The translations under genes were made by a program, and so were the position numbers. The notes below the pieces were generated by a model. It saw only the letters and a list, made by a program, of their open reading frames with translations. It was not told where the DNA came from and ran no database searches. A stretch of 64,000 bases of DNA, taken from the NCBI GenBank assembly GCA_964610385.1, contig CAZSXW010000002.1, positions 248,001 to 312,000 on the forward strand. The letters run 5' to 3'. This document shows positions 1 through 8,847 of this stretch, one piece after another. This DNA comes from CAZBSE01 sp964610385 (GTDB taxonomy: Bacteria; Actinomycetota; Humimicrobiia; Humimicrobiales; Humimicrobiaceae). The first letter of the stretch is position 1; each line of letters starts with the position of its first letter.

Positions 1-57
1 GACAAAGAATATCAAAAGTAAAAAAGATATTATTATGTTGTATACCAGCAATATCAT
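1..57 (-). CDS. possible N-terminus of a membrane/secreted protein (runs off the left edge)
   Basis: An ATG on the minus strand at 57-55 opens a frame that stays open for 19 codons to the window edge. It encodes an almost purely hydrophobic stretch (starting MILLVYNIIISFLLL), as expected for a signal peptide or first membrane segment. An in-frame stop lies two codons upstream of the ATG, so the gene cannot start earlier. No Shine-Dalgarno sequence is visible. A promoter-like pair lies upstream on the same strand. AT-rich intergenic DNA can produce such frames by chance, so this is only a candidate. No function can be assigned. Confidence 0.25.
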   Translation of the reverse strand, partial: MILLVYNIIISFLLLIFFV

Positions 58-152
58 TTTTAGAGACGTTTTCTTATTAAATAAAAGCCTTATAATGGAA
101 ATCCTATTGGGTTATTATTATAACATAGATTGTATCCAAATCTTATAATTAT

Positions 153-182
153 ATTATATTTCTCACTTCGTGACTGACACAA
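153..182 (-). promoter_or_regulatory. candidate promoter facing the left edge
   Basis: On the minus strand TTGTGT (182-177) is followed after 18 nt by a perfect TATAAT (158-153). It would serve the partial frame beginning at 57, with a leader of about 90 nt. The -10 matches consensus but the -35 matches only in part. Confidence 0.3.
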
Positions 183-228
183 ATATTTGATTATGGATAA
201 ATCAATTTTATTGAAGGATATAAAAACA

Positions 229-257
229 TTCAGATTATTCCTGTAAAACTGTATAAT
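229..257 (+). promoter_or_regulatory. candidate promoter for a leaderless message
   Basis: TTCAGA (229-234), a 17-nt spacer and a perfect TATAAT (252-257). The -10 ends 6 nt before the ATG at 264, so initiation at the usual distance would fall on or next to the A of the start codon. No ribosome-binding sequence precedes that ATG, which fits a leaderless transcript, a common arrangement in Actinomycetota. Confidence 0.4.
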
Positions 258-263
258 ACTGAC

Positions 264-572
264 ATGGGATATTTTACAATAATTGGAATTCTTTCATGCA
301 TAATAATAGGTCTTGTCATATATCTCAGAGAGAAACCCAGAGAACTCCGGAAAGAAATAGAAAGGTTAAGAAGATCTATCGCCTCAGATGGCATGAGTTT
401 CGAGCAGTTTGAATACAAGATCGCCAACTTAAAAAAAGAGATATCCAGAAAAAGAGATTCTTTAAAGACCGGAAGAATATATAAAAAAGACATAGACAGT
501 TGCCTGAAAGATCTCGAAAATAAAATCGATGAGATTACCAATAATTTCTTTCTGAAAAATACTAAAAAATAA
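264..572 (+). CDS. small membrane-anchored coiled-coil protein, unknown
   Basis: A 102-residue protein. Residues ~4-20 form one hydrophobic membrane segment. The rest is a highly charged Lys/Glu/Arg helix with heptad-like spacing (~25-95), likely a coiled coil projecting into the cytoplasm or periplasm. I do not recognise a family. It has no Shine-Dalgarno, but a TATAAT sits 6 nt upstream, which suggests leaderless translation. It converges on the lipoprotein gene, with only 20 nt between stop codons. The opposite-strand frame over the same DNA lacks a start signal and has the composition of a shadow, so the plus-strand reading is preferred. Confidence is moderate because the gene is short and unfamiliar. 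Confidence 0.5.
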   Translation: MGYFTIIGILSCIIIGLVIYLREKPRELRKEIERLRRSIASDGMSFEQFEYKIANLKKEISRKRDSLKTGRIYKKDIDSCLKDLENKIDEITNNFFLKNTKK

Positions 573-592
573 TCCTGTTAAATCTTTCCTTA

Positions 593-3073
593 TCAATCAA
601 GTCTTATGTCCTCAAGACTTAGACCAGCTACCCGGAATATAAACTTTTGTTCGGTATCGGGAATATCCGTGCCGTTCCATGAGAAAGAAAAACCGTCATA
701 ATAATAACTGCTCCAATCCATGGTTGTACTTTCATATAAATATCCCGGGCCCCTTTCGGTGGTGATATTCAGGTAATAATTACCTGCCATGAAATCATCT
801 TCTATGGTAATGTCAACGGGAACCCATCCATAACCTGGTATATTTATTTCGACCCAGGCATGCCCAATATCTATCTCTTTATCCGCTTCATAAAGAATTG
901 TATATACCGGTATCCCTGCTGAAAGCCTTGAAGGTATTCCTACTGACCTTAGAAGTGCGGTATAAAGTATCGCATAATCCGCACATACTCCGGAACCTCT
1001 TTGTAGTATTTCCGATGCATAAAGAAGCTCATAATCCCTGTCTTCTGCACGTCGATAATCATAATCAAGTTTTCCGATGACAAAATTATAAAGTATTCCG
1101 GCTATTACCACAGGGTCGGATTCATTTCTTATAAGTGATTCTGCCGTGTTGTATATTATAGGATTATCTGAATCTATAAAAAGATCATCTGAAGTATATT
1201 TTTCCATTTCTTCATTTTCCATGTCATAATCACTTAAGGTACTGTCATAATCTTTATAAAAGAATTCAGATAAAGTAACGTCTGCTTCTATGGATGCATT
1301 CAGACTCTCTCCTCCTGACAAATCGTCTTCAAACTCAAAATGAGCCAGCATGTTCCATTCATTGTCAAGAACCTCTGAAACATTTTCAATATTGGCCTTA
1401 TATCCTTTTACTGTTTGAAATGGTTGATAGGTCTGAGGCATCCTCATAAAGCATTCGATATCTTTCAGACTCTGGTCACCATTGTTGGTTAAAATATATT
1501 CTATCTCAATCTTAAATGTGTGTTCGATCTCCGGTATTACTGGTGATATATTCTCTACTACCGTTATAAATTCAGATATAGCACTTTCCTCCAGTCCGTC
1601 ACTTACAACCAGCTTTACTTCATGATCACCCGGCTGATCAAAATAATAATAAAAAGAATCCTCATCTGAACATTTTTCCTCATCGATCAGCCACTGGTAT
1701 TGTAATTCATCCCCATCAATATCATAAGTTTTTAATGCAGATATATAAACAGGTATTTCAGTTTGATAACATCCATTAAGAGTATCTCCGAATATTTCCA
1801 TTATAGCTTCCGGAGGGATGTTTTCTTCATCTGTGCCTTCGGTAAAAAGACCTTCCTGTTCTGAATAATGATCTGACAGTGTTACTATAGACATCCCCTC
1901 TATTCCATCAGCTATATAACCATAATTGCCACTTATAGTTATGTCACATGAGATTCCAAAAGTTTTTAAACTATCTACCACCATAGGATTTTCTTTATCT
2001 GACACATCTACGGTATATATTCCGCCCGACAGACTTGTAACATAAACGTATTCCTCTACAGCATCCAGTTCCCATGCCCCTCCCAAGATATCACAACCAC
2101 CAACAGCTTTGGGGTTGGATGCATCTCTTATTTCTACCATCCGCAGCATGCTTTTAATATATTTTTCATTTTCCTCATCCAATATCCAGCTTGATATATA
2201 AGCGTAATCTTCAAGTATTAAAATTCCCCATGAATTTGATGATATTTCGCAGAAACCTGCAAGTTCAGGATTTTGCTTATCTTTGACATCTATGATAGTA
2301 AGCCTGCTTACTTTCGTATATTCTTTCTTCTGATAATCGTAGTAATTGACATTGATATAAGCCTTATTATCGTCTATCCATATACCAGATGGTATACCAT
2401 CCATCTTAAAATTGCCCACGGCTTTGGGAGCTTCTTTATTTGATATATCTATTATTTCAAGCCTGCTTATTTCTGAACCTTCCTCCATCACAGAAGTACT
2501 TATATAGGCATAATCACCATCAATAAAAAGCCCGTTAACAGTTTTTATTTTACCCATGCCGGTATTATAATCATACAACAGTCTGGGATCGTCCTTCTTA
2601 CTTACATCCACTATATAAAAACCGCAGTCGGTATATTCATTATCATTATCATCCATATTATAGACATAATAAGAAATGTAGGTATAATCATCATTTACAA
2701 TTACAATGTTGGCCGAATCTACCCCCGGACACTTTCCGACTATGGTAGGGTTTTCTTTGTTTCTGATATCTATTATATAAAGGATCCCCAGATCATTTGT
2801 AAGATAGGCGTAATTACCGCTTATATCTACATCTATGGCCTGCCCGGACACTTTGATATTGCTTACAAGCCTGGCATCAGGCACTCCGCTGAATTCTGTT
2901 TCCTCTACCGGTTCTTCTTCCTCTGCATTCTGATTTCTGTTCTCACTGTCCTGTACTTTTAACGGCATGTAGCAGCATGAAGTTGTTATCAATCCCGTTA
3001 TAAGGGACAAGATTACTATAAAGAGAATTTTAAAAATACTACTAGGGTCTGACTTAATCTTTTTTTTCTTCAT
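593..3073 (-). CDS. composite lipoprotein: LVIVD beta-propeller, PKD domain, transglutaminase-like domain
   Basis: An 826-residue predicted envelope protein. Residues 1-33 are a basic start, a hydrophobic segment and a Cys at the end of a lipobox-like ITTSC. Residues ~60-400 contain about seven repeats of the LVIVD type, visible as recurring YAYLTND..LYIIDI and FYIVDVS..DDPRLL units, a probable beta-propeller. Residues ~425-510 resemble a PKD/Ig fold (DIDGDELQYQWLIDEEK). Residues ~650-770 form a transglutaminase-like cysteine protease core with the full triad C697 (GSGVCADYA), H738 (GHAWVE) and D754 (PVDIT). The enzyme domain therefore looks active, as a protease, amidase or crosslinker of cell-wall or protein substrate. 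The start overlaps the scpB end by 20 nt. It is the last gene of the leftward run. The substrate is unknown. Confidence 0.8.
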   Translation of the reverse strand: MKKKKIKSDPSSIFKILFIVILSLITGLITTSCCYMPLKVQDSENRNQNAEEEEPVEETEFSGVPDARLVSNIKVSGQAIDVDISGNYAYLTNDLGILYIIDIRNKENPTIVGKCPGVDSANIVIVNDDYTYISYYVYNMDDNDNEYTDCGFYIVDVSKKDDPRLLYDYNTGMGKIKTVNGLFIDGDYAYISTSVMEEGSEISRLEIIDISNKEAPKAVGNFKMDGIPSGIWIDDNKAYINVNYYDYQKKEYTKVSRLTIIDVKDKQNPELAGFCEISSNSWGILILEDYAYISSWILDEENEKYIKSMLRMVEIRDASNPKAVGGCDILGGAWELDAVEEYVYVTSLSGGIYTVDVSDKENPMVVDSLKTFGISCDITISGNYGYIADGIEGMSIVTLSDHYSEQEGLFTEGTDEENIPPEAIMEIFGDTLNGCYQTEIPVYISALKTYDIDGDELQYQWLIDEEKCSDEDSFYYYFDQPGDHEVKLVVSDGLEESAISEFITVVENISPVIPEIEHTFKIEIEYILTNNGDQSLKDIECFMRMPQTYQPFQTVKGYKANIENVSEVLDNEWNMLAHFEFEDDLSGGESLNASIEADVTLSEFFYKDYDSTLSDYDMENEEMEKYTSDDLFIDSDNPIIYNTAESLIRNESDPVVIAGILYNFVIGKLDYDYRRAEDRDYELLYASEILQRGSGVCADYAILYTALLRSVGIPSRLSAGIPVYTILYEADKEIDIGHAWVEINIPGYGWVPVDITIEDDFMAGNYYLNITTERGPGYLYESTTMDWSSYYYDGFSFSWNGTDIPDTEQKFIFRVAGLSLEDIRLD

Positions 3074-3656
3074 TGTTTTCTTTCACAAGTTTGAGGGGTG
3101 GTAGATCCTTAATGCTTTCTATACCAATCAGCTCCAGAAATCTGTCCGTAGTCTTATAAAGCAGAGGGCTACCGGGTTCCTTTAGTTTTCCTGCCTCTTT
3201 TATCAATCCTTTATCGACAAGGGTCAATATTACACTGTCCGTCCTGACTCCTCTTATCTCGGCTACCTGAGTCCTGGTAACGGGCTGCCTGTAGCATACT
3301 ATCGCCAGGGTCTCAAGTGCAGCCTGTGAAAGATGTGCGCGTATATTTGATTTTGCAAACATCACTAATACATCATTTAATGCAGGATTTGAATATAATC
3401 TAAAACCCCCTGCAACTCTTTTAAGAATGAAACCTCTATTGTCTTCATCATATTCTTCTTCCAGTAGATTTATTATCTCATTGACTTTTTTTTCTTTTAT
3501 TTTTAAAACAGAAGATATTTCACTTGCCTTTACTATTCCTTCCGATATAAATAGTATTCCTTCCACACATGACTTCAACCACTGGTCCCCCTTAGGAAAT
3601 TTTAAATTGGCAGTTTCTTCACCGCTGCCGGCTACTTTTCTTTCTTTACCCATCAT
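3054..3656 (-). CDS. scpB: segregation and condensation protein B
   Basis: A 200-residue ScpB homologue, the dimeric winged-helix partner that binds the ScpA kleisin in the SMC condensin complex. The family signature ETLAIVCYRQPVTR is at residues 115-128, followed by RGVRTDSV, within two consecutive winged helices (~25-100 and ~105-185). It begins 7 nt after the scpA stop with two tandem ATGs, and its 3' end overlaps the lipoprotein gene by 20 nt. The scpA-scpB pairing is standard. Its linkage to xerD and a NUDIX gene a little upstream is also typical of actinobacteria. Length is normal. Confidence 0.95.
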   Translation of the reverse strand: MMGKERKVAGSGEETANLKFPKGDQWLKSCVEGILFISEGIVKASEISSVLKIKEKKVNEIINLLEEEYDEDNRGFILKRVAGGFRLYSNPALNDVLVMFAKSNIRAHLSQAALETLAIVCYRQPVTRTQVAEIRGVRTDSVILTLVDKGLIKEAGKLKEPGSPLLYKTTDRFLELIGIESIKDLPPLKLVKENNEEKKD

Positions 3657-3663
3657 ATTGACA

Positions 3664-4407
3664 TCACATTTTTTTAATAATTATATTTCCGAAATTTTCA
3701 AACTGAATGATATCAATGACCTCATTCTTATAAAGCTCCAGTATGGATAAAAAACTGATTATTTTATCAATGACCCTGCTGTATCCGGAGGTAAGCTCTT
3801 TAAAATCAATACTATCCCTGGAATTCAATATCTTACTTATCCTGCTCATTTCTTCAAAGATATTTATGCTTATCCTTTTATCATGCAGTTCACTTAAATC
3901 AAATATCTCTTCAGTATACTTGATCATCTTGGAAGCTATAAAGCATAATTCATTGATATTTATATTCCTGGTAAAATCCGGGAATAATTTTAGGAATTTA
4001 TCTTCTACTGGTGCTTCTCTTGCAAAATATAGCAGTTCTTTTTCGTAAAGGCTTTTAAAATAATTTGATAATTTCTTAAAAATTCTATACTCTTCTTCCC
4101 TTTGCTTTAAAATATCATTATCAATCTTATCCCCTCCATCTATATCATTATTTATTTTTGATGGAAGCAGTGACCTTGATTTTATCTCCATTAAGATAGA
4201 AGCGGTATAAATAAACCCTGAGATTATATCGAATGATAAATTTTTATGTATTCTGATATAGTCAATAAAATCGCTGGTTATGTCGCTCAGACTTATCTGG
4301 TAAATATCTTCTTTTTTCTTTTGGATTAAATCTAAAAGCAGATATATAGGACCTTTGAATTTATTATACTCCAGTAAATAATCTTTACTTTCTATACAGT
4401 TCTTCAA
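3664..4407 (-). CDS. scpA: segregation and condensation protein A (kleisin)
   Basis: A 247-residue kleisin that bridges SMC heads and recruits ScpB for chromosome segregation. The N-terminal family motif is clear (FKGPIYLLLDLIQKKKEDIY, residues ~17-36), followed by the typical helical region with a Leu-rich LMEIKSRSLLPS. The C-terminal winged helix (~165-245) is recognisable but divergent. The gene starts 1 nt after the trpS stop and is directly followed by scpB, so the three genes are probably co-transcribed. Confidence 0.93.
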   Translation of the reverse strand: MKNCIESKDYLLEYNKFKGPIYLLLDLIQKKKEDIYQISLSDITSDFIDYIRIHKNLSFDIISGFIYTASILMEIKSRSLLPSKINNDIDGGDKIDNDILKQREEEYRIFKKLSNYFKSLYEKELLYFAREAPVEDKFLKLFPDFTRNININELCFIASKMIKYTEEIFDLSELHDKRISINIFEEMSRISKILNSRDSIDFKELTSGYSRVIDKIISFLSILELYKNEVIDIIQFENFGNIIIKKM

Positions 4408-4408
4408 T

Positions 4409-5389
4409 CTAATCTATACCCATCTTTTTTCTTACATCAGATATCAGTTTTTCTGCTATTTTTGAGACATATTTTTTACCGTCTTCAAGTATGTCATAAA
4501 TATAATTAAGATTTTTTTTAATGCTTTTTCTTTTTTCCCGGAATTGTTCCAGGGACTTAAATATAATCTCCGACAATTCATCTTTGCACTGGGTGCAGCC
4601 TATCTTCCCTTCTTTGCATCTGCTTTCGATTTCTCCTATTTCTTTTTCTTTGTAGATCTTATAAAAATCAAAAATATTACATACTTCAGGATGACCGGGA
4701 TCTTTAAGATGTATCCTTTTAGGATCGGTTATCATCATTTTTATTTTTTTGTTGATGGTCTTAAAATCATCAGATAGAAATATGGCATTATTGTAGCTTT
4801 TAGACATTTTTCTACCGTCCGTTCCCGGGACTCTGGTCGATTTCGAAAGCATTTCTTTTGGTTCATTAAAATAATCACCATATAAATAATTAAATCTTCG
4901 CGCAATTTCTCTTGTGATTTCAAGATGAGGCAGCTGATCTTCTCCTACTGGAATAATATCCGAATTGACAATAAGTATATCAGACGCCATCAGTACCGGA
5001 TACTCCAAAAATCCAAGTGTTGACAGATCTTTTGACTTTAATTCTTTCATCTGCTCCTTATATGTGGGACATCTTTCCAACCAGGAAAGAGGTGTTATCA
5101 TTGAAAAATAAAGTGTAAGTTCTGAAATCTGGGGAATATCTGACTGCCTATATATATGGGTAAGATTAGGATCTATACCCAGGGATATTAAATCCACCAC
5201 GCATTCGATCAGATCCGATTTTATATTCTTTGGATTTTGATATTCTGTTGACAATGCATGCCAGTCAACAAGAAAGAAAAAATTTTCATAGTTTTTCTGG
5301 TTCTCTATCATATTGATTATGTTTCCGTGTAGGTGGCCAAGATGTAATTTTCCGGTAGGCCTGAAACCAGTAAGCATTTTCTTTTTCAT
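4409..5389 (-). CDS. trpS: tryptophanyl-tRNA synthetase
   Basis: A 326-residue class I aminoacyl-tRNA synthetase charging tRNA-Trp. The HIGH-type signature is HLGH at residues 16-19 (PTGKLHLGHLHG) and KMSKS is at 194-198. Between them lie the Trp-specific elements, including GEDQLPHLEITREIARRFN. Length is normal for bacterial TrpRS. It lies 29 nt downstream of the M50 protease gene and 1 nt before scpA. The trpS-scpA-scpB order is also found in some other Gram-positive-type genomes. No T-box leader can fit in the 29-nt gap. Confidence 0.96.
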   Translation of the reverse strand: MKKKMLTGFRPTGKLHLGHLHGNIINMIENQKNYENFFFLVDWHALSTEYQNPKNIKSDLIECVVDLISLGIDPNLTHIYRQSDIPQISELTLYFSMITPLSWLERCPTYKEQMKELKSKDLSTLGFLEYPVLMASDILIVNSDIIPVGEDQLPHLEITREIARRFNYLYGDYFNEPKEMLSKSTRVPGTDGRKMSKSYNNAIFLSDDFKTINKKIKMMITDPKRIHLKDPGHPEVCNIFDFYKIYKEKEIGEIESRCKEGKIGCTQCKDELSEIIFKSLEQFREKRKSIKKNLNYIYDILEDGKKYVSKIAEKLISDVRKKMGID

Positions 5390-5418
5390 CTAATCGATCT
5401 CCCGTTTATATCCGGTTG

Positions 5419-6132
5419 TCAAATAAAATACTGCCACCATACACAACCGTTATAAATAATATTGAATACTGGAGAAATAAAATTCCAGAATATTCTTCCG
5501 CCTAAAAATAGAAATAAAAAAATGATTATGAATCCGAATCTTCCAAAACTTAAATATCTGAACATGGCTTCATCGGGCAGAAAAGATGCCACTATCTTTG
5601 AACCATCCAGAGGCGGTATGGGTATAAAATTGAATATGGCCAGAAAAATATTAATATATATGGCTCCCTGAAATATCTGGCTTACCAGTTCAAATGTTTT
5701 AAATCCCAGACTGTCAGACATCATCTGGCCGTTTGTCACCCTGAAAAAGATAAAATAAAAAAGACCGTATATAAGACCAACCGCAAAGGCAAAAATAAGA
5801 TTCGAAGTAGGTCCTGCAAGCGATGTATAACGGAGTCCCTTTCTGTAATTTCTAAAATAACCGGGATTAATAGGTACGGGCTTTGCATAACCAAAAACAA
5901 TACCTGAATTTATCAGTATCAATAATAAAGGCAATAGTATGGTACCAAATAAATCTATATGGGCGATAGGATTTAAAGTAAGCCTGCCCATGTTCCTTGC
6001 AGTTGAATCACCGTTTTTATAGGCTATGAAACCGTGAGCATATTCATGTATTACAACTCCCATGATCAGCCCCGGAGCCCATATTATAAGCTGTCTTAAA
6101 AAATTAAGTATCGACTGTCCTAAATTTGCCAT
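5419..6132 (-). CDS. site-2 protease family (M50) membrane metalloprotease
   Basis: A 237-residue polytopic membrane protein of the minimal site-2 protease type. HEYAH at residues 29-33 in the first membrane helix supplies the two zinc-binding His and the catalytic Glu. The distal PPLDGSK motif (~residue 175) supplies the third, Asp, ligand. Five to six hydrophobic segments span the protein, and no PDZ domain is present, so this is the short FtsH-independent or YwhC-like class rather than RseP. Substrates of this class are mostly unknown. It lies between xerD and trpS. An almost identical order is common in Clostridia and deep actinobacteria. Confidence 0.88.
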   Translation of the reverse strand: MANLGQSILNFLRQLIIWAPGLIMGVVIHEYAHGFIAYKNGDSTARNMGRLTLNPIAHIDLFGTILLPLLLILINSGIVFGYAKPVPINPGYFRNYRKGLRYTSLAGPTSNLIFAFAVGLIYGLFYFIFFRVTNGQMMSDSLGFKTFELVSQIFQGAIYINIFLAIFNFIPIPPLDGSKIVASFLPDEAMFRYLSFGRFGFIIIFLFLFLGGRIFWNFISPVFNIIYNGCVWWQYFI

Positions 6133-6223
6133 ATGAGATTACCTCTTGTTCTTTGACCATATACCTTACCAAAATCTATTAAATTTGCAATATTATATCC
6201 TGTCCATGATCATAATTACAAAA

Positions 6224-7144
6224 TCACAGTCTTTCCCTGGGATGGTATTTAAAATATGCTTCCTTAATATGACTTTTATTCAGACTGGTATAGATCTCTG
6301 TCGTGGAAATACTACTGTGACCCAAAAGTTCCTGTACCGTTTTTAAATCTGCTCCCTGCTGGAGCATATGGGTGGCAAAACTGTGCCTAAAAATATGGGG
6401 ATATATATTTTTATCCAGGTTTACTCTTGCGGCATATTTTTTTAGTATTTTCCAGAATCCCTGTCTTGTGATTTTATTACCATATTTATTTAAAAAAACA
6501 TAATCCGACTTTCTCTCTCTTTCTATCTTGTATCTGCTGGTCCTGATATATTTTTTTAGATATAGCAGACCGTTTTTTCCCACAGGAGTTATCCTTTCCT
6601 TATTTCCTTTTCCTATAAATCTTATTAGTTCCTGATCAAAATCAATATCCTGGAGCCTTAAATTTACTAATTCGCTTACTCTTAAACCGCAGGAATACAA
6701 TAATTCAAACATGGCCTTATTCCTTAATTCCAGTTTTGTAGAACTCGGTATACTGTCAAGAAATCTTTTAACTTCATCTATACTTAAAACCTCCAGCATC
6801 TTTTTAGGCTTTTTAGGATTACTTATCTGTACCCAGGGATTTCTGCTGCATATTCCCTCTCTCACTAAAAATTTATAAAAACTTCTAAGAGTAGATAATA
6901 TTCTCGCAATGGACGATTCCGATTGATCTATATGCAGTAACTTAAGAAAATCCAGTACATGCTCTTTTTTAATCAAGATGTAATTTTCTATGCTGCTATC
7001 TTTAAAAAAGCTCTTAAATTTATCCAGATCCCTTGTATAGGAATTTAAAGTATTGGGAAGCAGCAGCTTTTCAAACCTCAAATATTCCATATATTTTTTT
7101 ATACTAAGGTCTATATCCTTATTTTTTATCTTTTTTTCCAACAT
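6224..7144 (-). CDS. xerD: tyrosine recombinase XerD (chromosome dimer resolution)
   Basis: A 306-residue phage-integrase-family recombinase. Residues ~13-105 form the SAM-like N-terminal DNA-binding domain. The catalytic domain shows R155 (CGLRVSEL), K179 (GKGNKER), H250 and R253 (HIFRHSFATHML), H276 (LGHSSISTTE) and the nucleophile Y285. All six catalytic residues are present. It overlaps the NUDIX gene by 26 nt, so translational coupling is likely. No phage or integron genes surround it, and its linkage to scpAB fits the housekeeping dimer-resolution enzyme acting at dif. XerC rather than XerD cannot be excluded from sequence alone. Confidence 0.9.
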   Translation of the reverse strand: MLEKKIKNKDIDLSIKKYMEYLRFEKLLLPNTLNSYTRDLDKFKSFFKDSSIENYILIKKEHVLDFLKLLHIDQSESSIARILSTLRSFYKFLVREGICSRNPWVQISNPKKPKKMLEVLSIDEVKRFLDSIPSSTKLELRNKAMFELLYSCGLRVSELVNLRLQDIDFDQELIRFIGKGNKERITPVGKNGLLYLKKYIRTSRYKIERERKSDYVFLNKYGNKITRQGFWKILKKYAARVNLDKNIYPHIFRHSFATHMLQQGADLKTVQELLGHSSISTTEIYTSLNKSHIKEAYFKYHPRERL

Positions 7145-7685
7145 TATAGATCTTACTCAAATAATCCCTGGCCATGAGTATCCCTATAATAGTCTTGGCA
7201 TCTTTTATCTTACCTTTTTTTATAAGCGAAACTGTTTTTTCAAGATCTACCTCATAAACATGTAAGAACTCGTCATCGTCTAAATTATTTTCCTTTCTCT
7301 CAAAACCCAATGCAAGATAAAGATACAATATTTCGTCCGCGAAGCCGGGGGATGTGTAAAAAGTCACTAGATGTATCAACCTGCCGCCTACTGCTCCCAC
7401 TTCTTCATGAAGTTCTCTTTCAGCACACTCTCTGGGTTCTTCACCCTTATCAAGCTTTCCTGCCGGTATTTCAAGCAAGGCGGCCCCAACCGGATATCTG
7501 AACTGTTCTACCAGTACTACATCACCTTTTTTATTTACCGGCACAATGCCCACAGCACCTGGATGAGAGACTTTTTCTCTTGTAGCAGTTTTTTTATTGG
7601 GAAGCATAACTTCATCAAGGTACAATCTGATTATTTTACCGCTAAATATCTTTTTTGATCTTATCTTTTTCTCGTATAGTTCCAC
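7119..7685 (-). CDS. NUDIX hydrolase, ADP-ribose pyrophosphatase type
   Basis: A 188-residue NUDIX enzyme with a perfect box at residues 76-98: G76, E82, R90-E91, E94-E95 and G97. The N-terminal beta region (REKVSHPGAVGIVP) and the conserved QFRYPVG are typical of ADP-ribose/ADP-sugar pyrophosphatases (NudF/Rv1700 group), which split ADP-ribose to AMP and ribose-5-phosphate. It overlaps xerD by 26 nt, the same pairing seen in mycobacteria (NUDIX, then xerD). The exact substrate is not determinable here. Confidence 0.9.
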   Translation of the reverse strand: MELYEKKIRSKKIFSGKIIRLYLDEVMLPNKKTATREKVSHPGAVGIVPVNKKGDVVLVEQFRYPVGAALLEIPAGKLDKGEEPRECAERELHEEVGAVGGRLIHLVTFYTSPGFADEILYLYLALGFERKENNLDDDEFLHVYEVDLEKTVSLIKKGKIKDAKTIIGILMARDYLSKIYNVGKKDKK

Positions 7686-7715
7686 TTTAAATTTTTAGAA
7701 TCAATTATAATGACA

Positions 7716-8840
7716 TTATTTTATCACAGCTTTACATATGTTCAGTATAAGACGGGTAAGTTTCCCCAACTGATCTATTTTTACAAATTCTTTAGCTGTA
7801 TGGATATTCTCTAAACCGGCACTAAGATTAACTGCTATTTTCCCCTTTGAATTAAATATATTAATATCACTGCCTCCACCGGAGGACATAACCTTCGGTT
7901 TTATATTCAAACCTTTCAGTGCATTTTTTGCTACCTTCATAGGTATTTCACTGCTGTTTATTTTAAACCCCTTATATTCTCTAACAACATTAAATTTTAA
8001 TCTTGCACCTGTGCTGCGTGCACCTTTTTTTAGATCATCTATCATTCTTTTTGTTATAAGATTTAATTTTGACAGCTTCAAACTCCTTGCTTCCATTTCT
8101 ACCCTGGTATTTTCGGCTACTATATTGGTTGCTACACCGCCTTCTATCCTGCCGACATTACAGGTGCTGTCCTTATCTATTCTGCCCATTTTCATATTTG
8201 CAATAGCTATTGATGCAGCTTTTATGGCATTAATACCCTTTTCTGGCTCTATACCGGCATGGGTCGCCTTTCCTTTAAACTGTGCGATTATTGAATTATG
8301 AAAAGGAGCCTGGTTTATTATTGCCCCTACATCTCCGTCGCTGTCAAAAGCAAAACCGTACTTGGCATCTATCATATTCATATCCAGATTTTTTGCCCCC
8401 AGTACCCCTATTTCTTCAGAAATAGTAAATACAATATAAATATCTCCTGTGGGTATCTTTTTTTCTCTTATGACGTTCAATACTTCAATAATTGCCGCTA
8501 CAGCTACTTTATCGTCACCACCCAATATAGTATCTTTGTCTTTATTATATATTTTCCCATTTTTTATTACCGGCTTGATACCTCCTGCTACTTTAACTGT
8601 ATCGAGATGAGCAGTTAAAAAAATCGGCCTGCTTCCAGAATGATATTTAGTCTTATAAACAGCTATTATATTTCCGGCATTGCTGCCGAATCTTTTACCA
8701 CATTTGTCAATATTGACTTTAAGACCAAGAGCAATTAATTTGTTCTTTACATAACCAGTTATTTCTCTTTCATCTTTTGATGGGCTTTTTATACTTGCCA
8801 GTTCCATAAATGTCCTTAAAAGCCTCTTCTTATTGATCAA
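7716..8840 (-). CDS. M20 family metallopeptidase, PepT-like
   Basis: A 374-residue zinc exopeptidase of the M20 family, PepT/YqjE-like subgroup. LTAHLDTV (~77-84) carries the first metal ligand, GGDDK (~107-111) the bridging Asp, and SEEIGVLGA (~141-149) the catalytic Glu pair. A dimerisation insert follows (~180-285). It likely hydrolyses di- or tripeptides in the cytoplasm, and no signal peptide is present. It lies 7 nt after the DUF1461 membrane protein gene and 30 nt before the NUDIX gene. True PepT is slightly longer, so I give no symbol. Confidence 0.87.
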   Translation of the reverse strand: MINKKRLLRTFMELASIKSPSKDEREITGYVKNKLIALGLKVNIDKCGKRFGSNAGNIIAVYKTKYHSGSRPIFLTAHLDTVKVAGGIKPVIKNGKIYNKDKDTILGGDDKVAVAAIIEVLNVIREKKIPTGDIYIVFTISEEIGVLGAKNLDMNMIDAKYGFAFDSDGDVGAIINQAPFHNSIIAQFKGKATHAGIEPEKGINAIKAASIAIANMKMGRIDKDSTCNVGRIEGGVATNIVAENTRVEMEARSLKLSKLNLITKRMIDDLKKGARSTGARLKFNVVREYKGFKINSSEIPMKVAKNALKGLNIKPKVMSSGGGSDINIFNSKGKIAVNLSAGLENIHTAKEFVKIDQLGKLTRLILNICKAVIK

Positions 8841-8847
8841 TTTTTCA

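Noticed and set aside
230..541. A 103-residue minus-strand frame overlapping the small coiled-coil gene
   Set aside because: No ribosome site or promoter, and it is exactly antisense to a frame with coherent membrane-plus-coiled-coil structure.
599..620. 7-bp inverted repeat (AAGTCTT/AAGACTT) as terminator for the small plus-strand gene
   Set aside because: It lies within the coding end of the lipoprotein gene and is not followed by a T run.
6224..7144. Phage or integron integrase
   Set aside because: The Tyr recombinase has XerD length and sits among housekeeping genes next to NUDIX and scpAB. No attachment site or phage gene is nearby.
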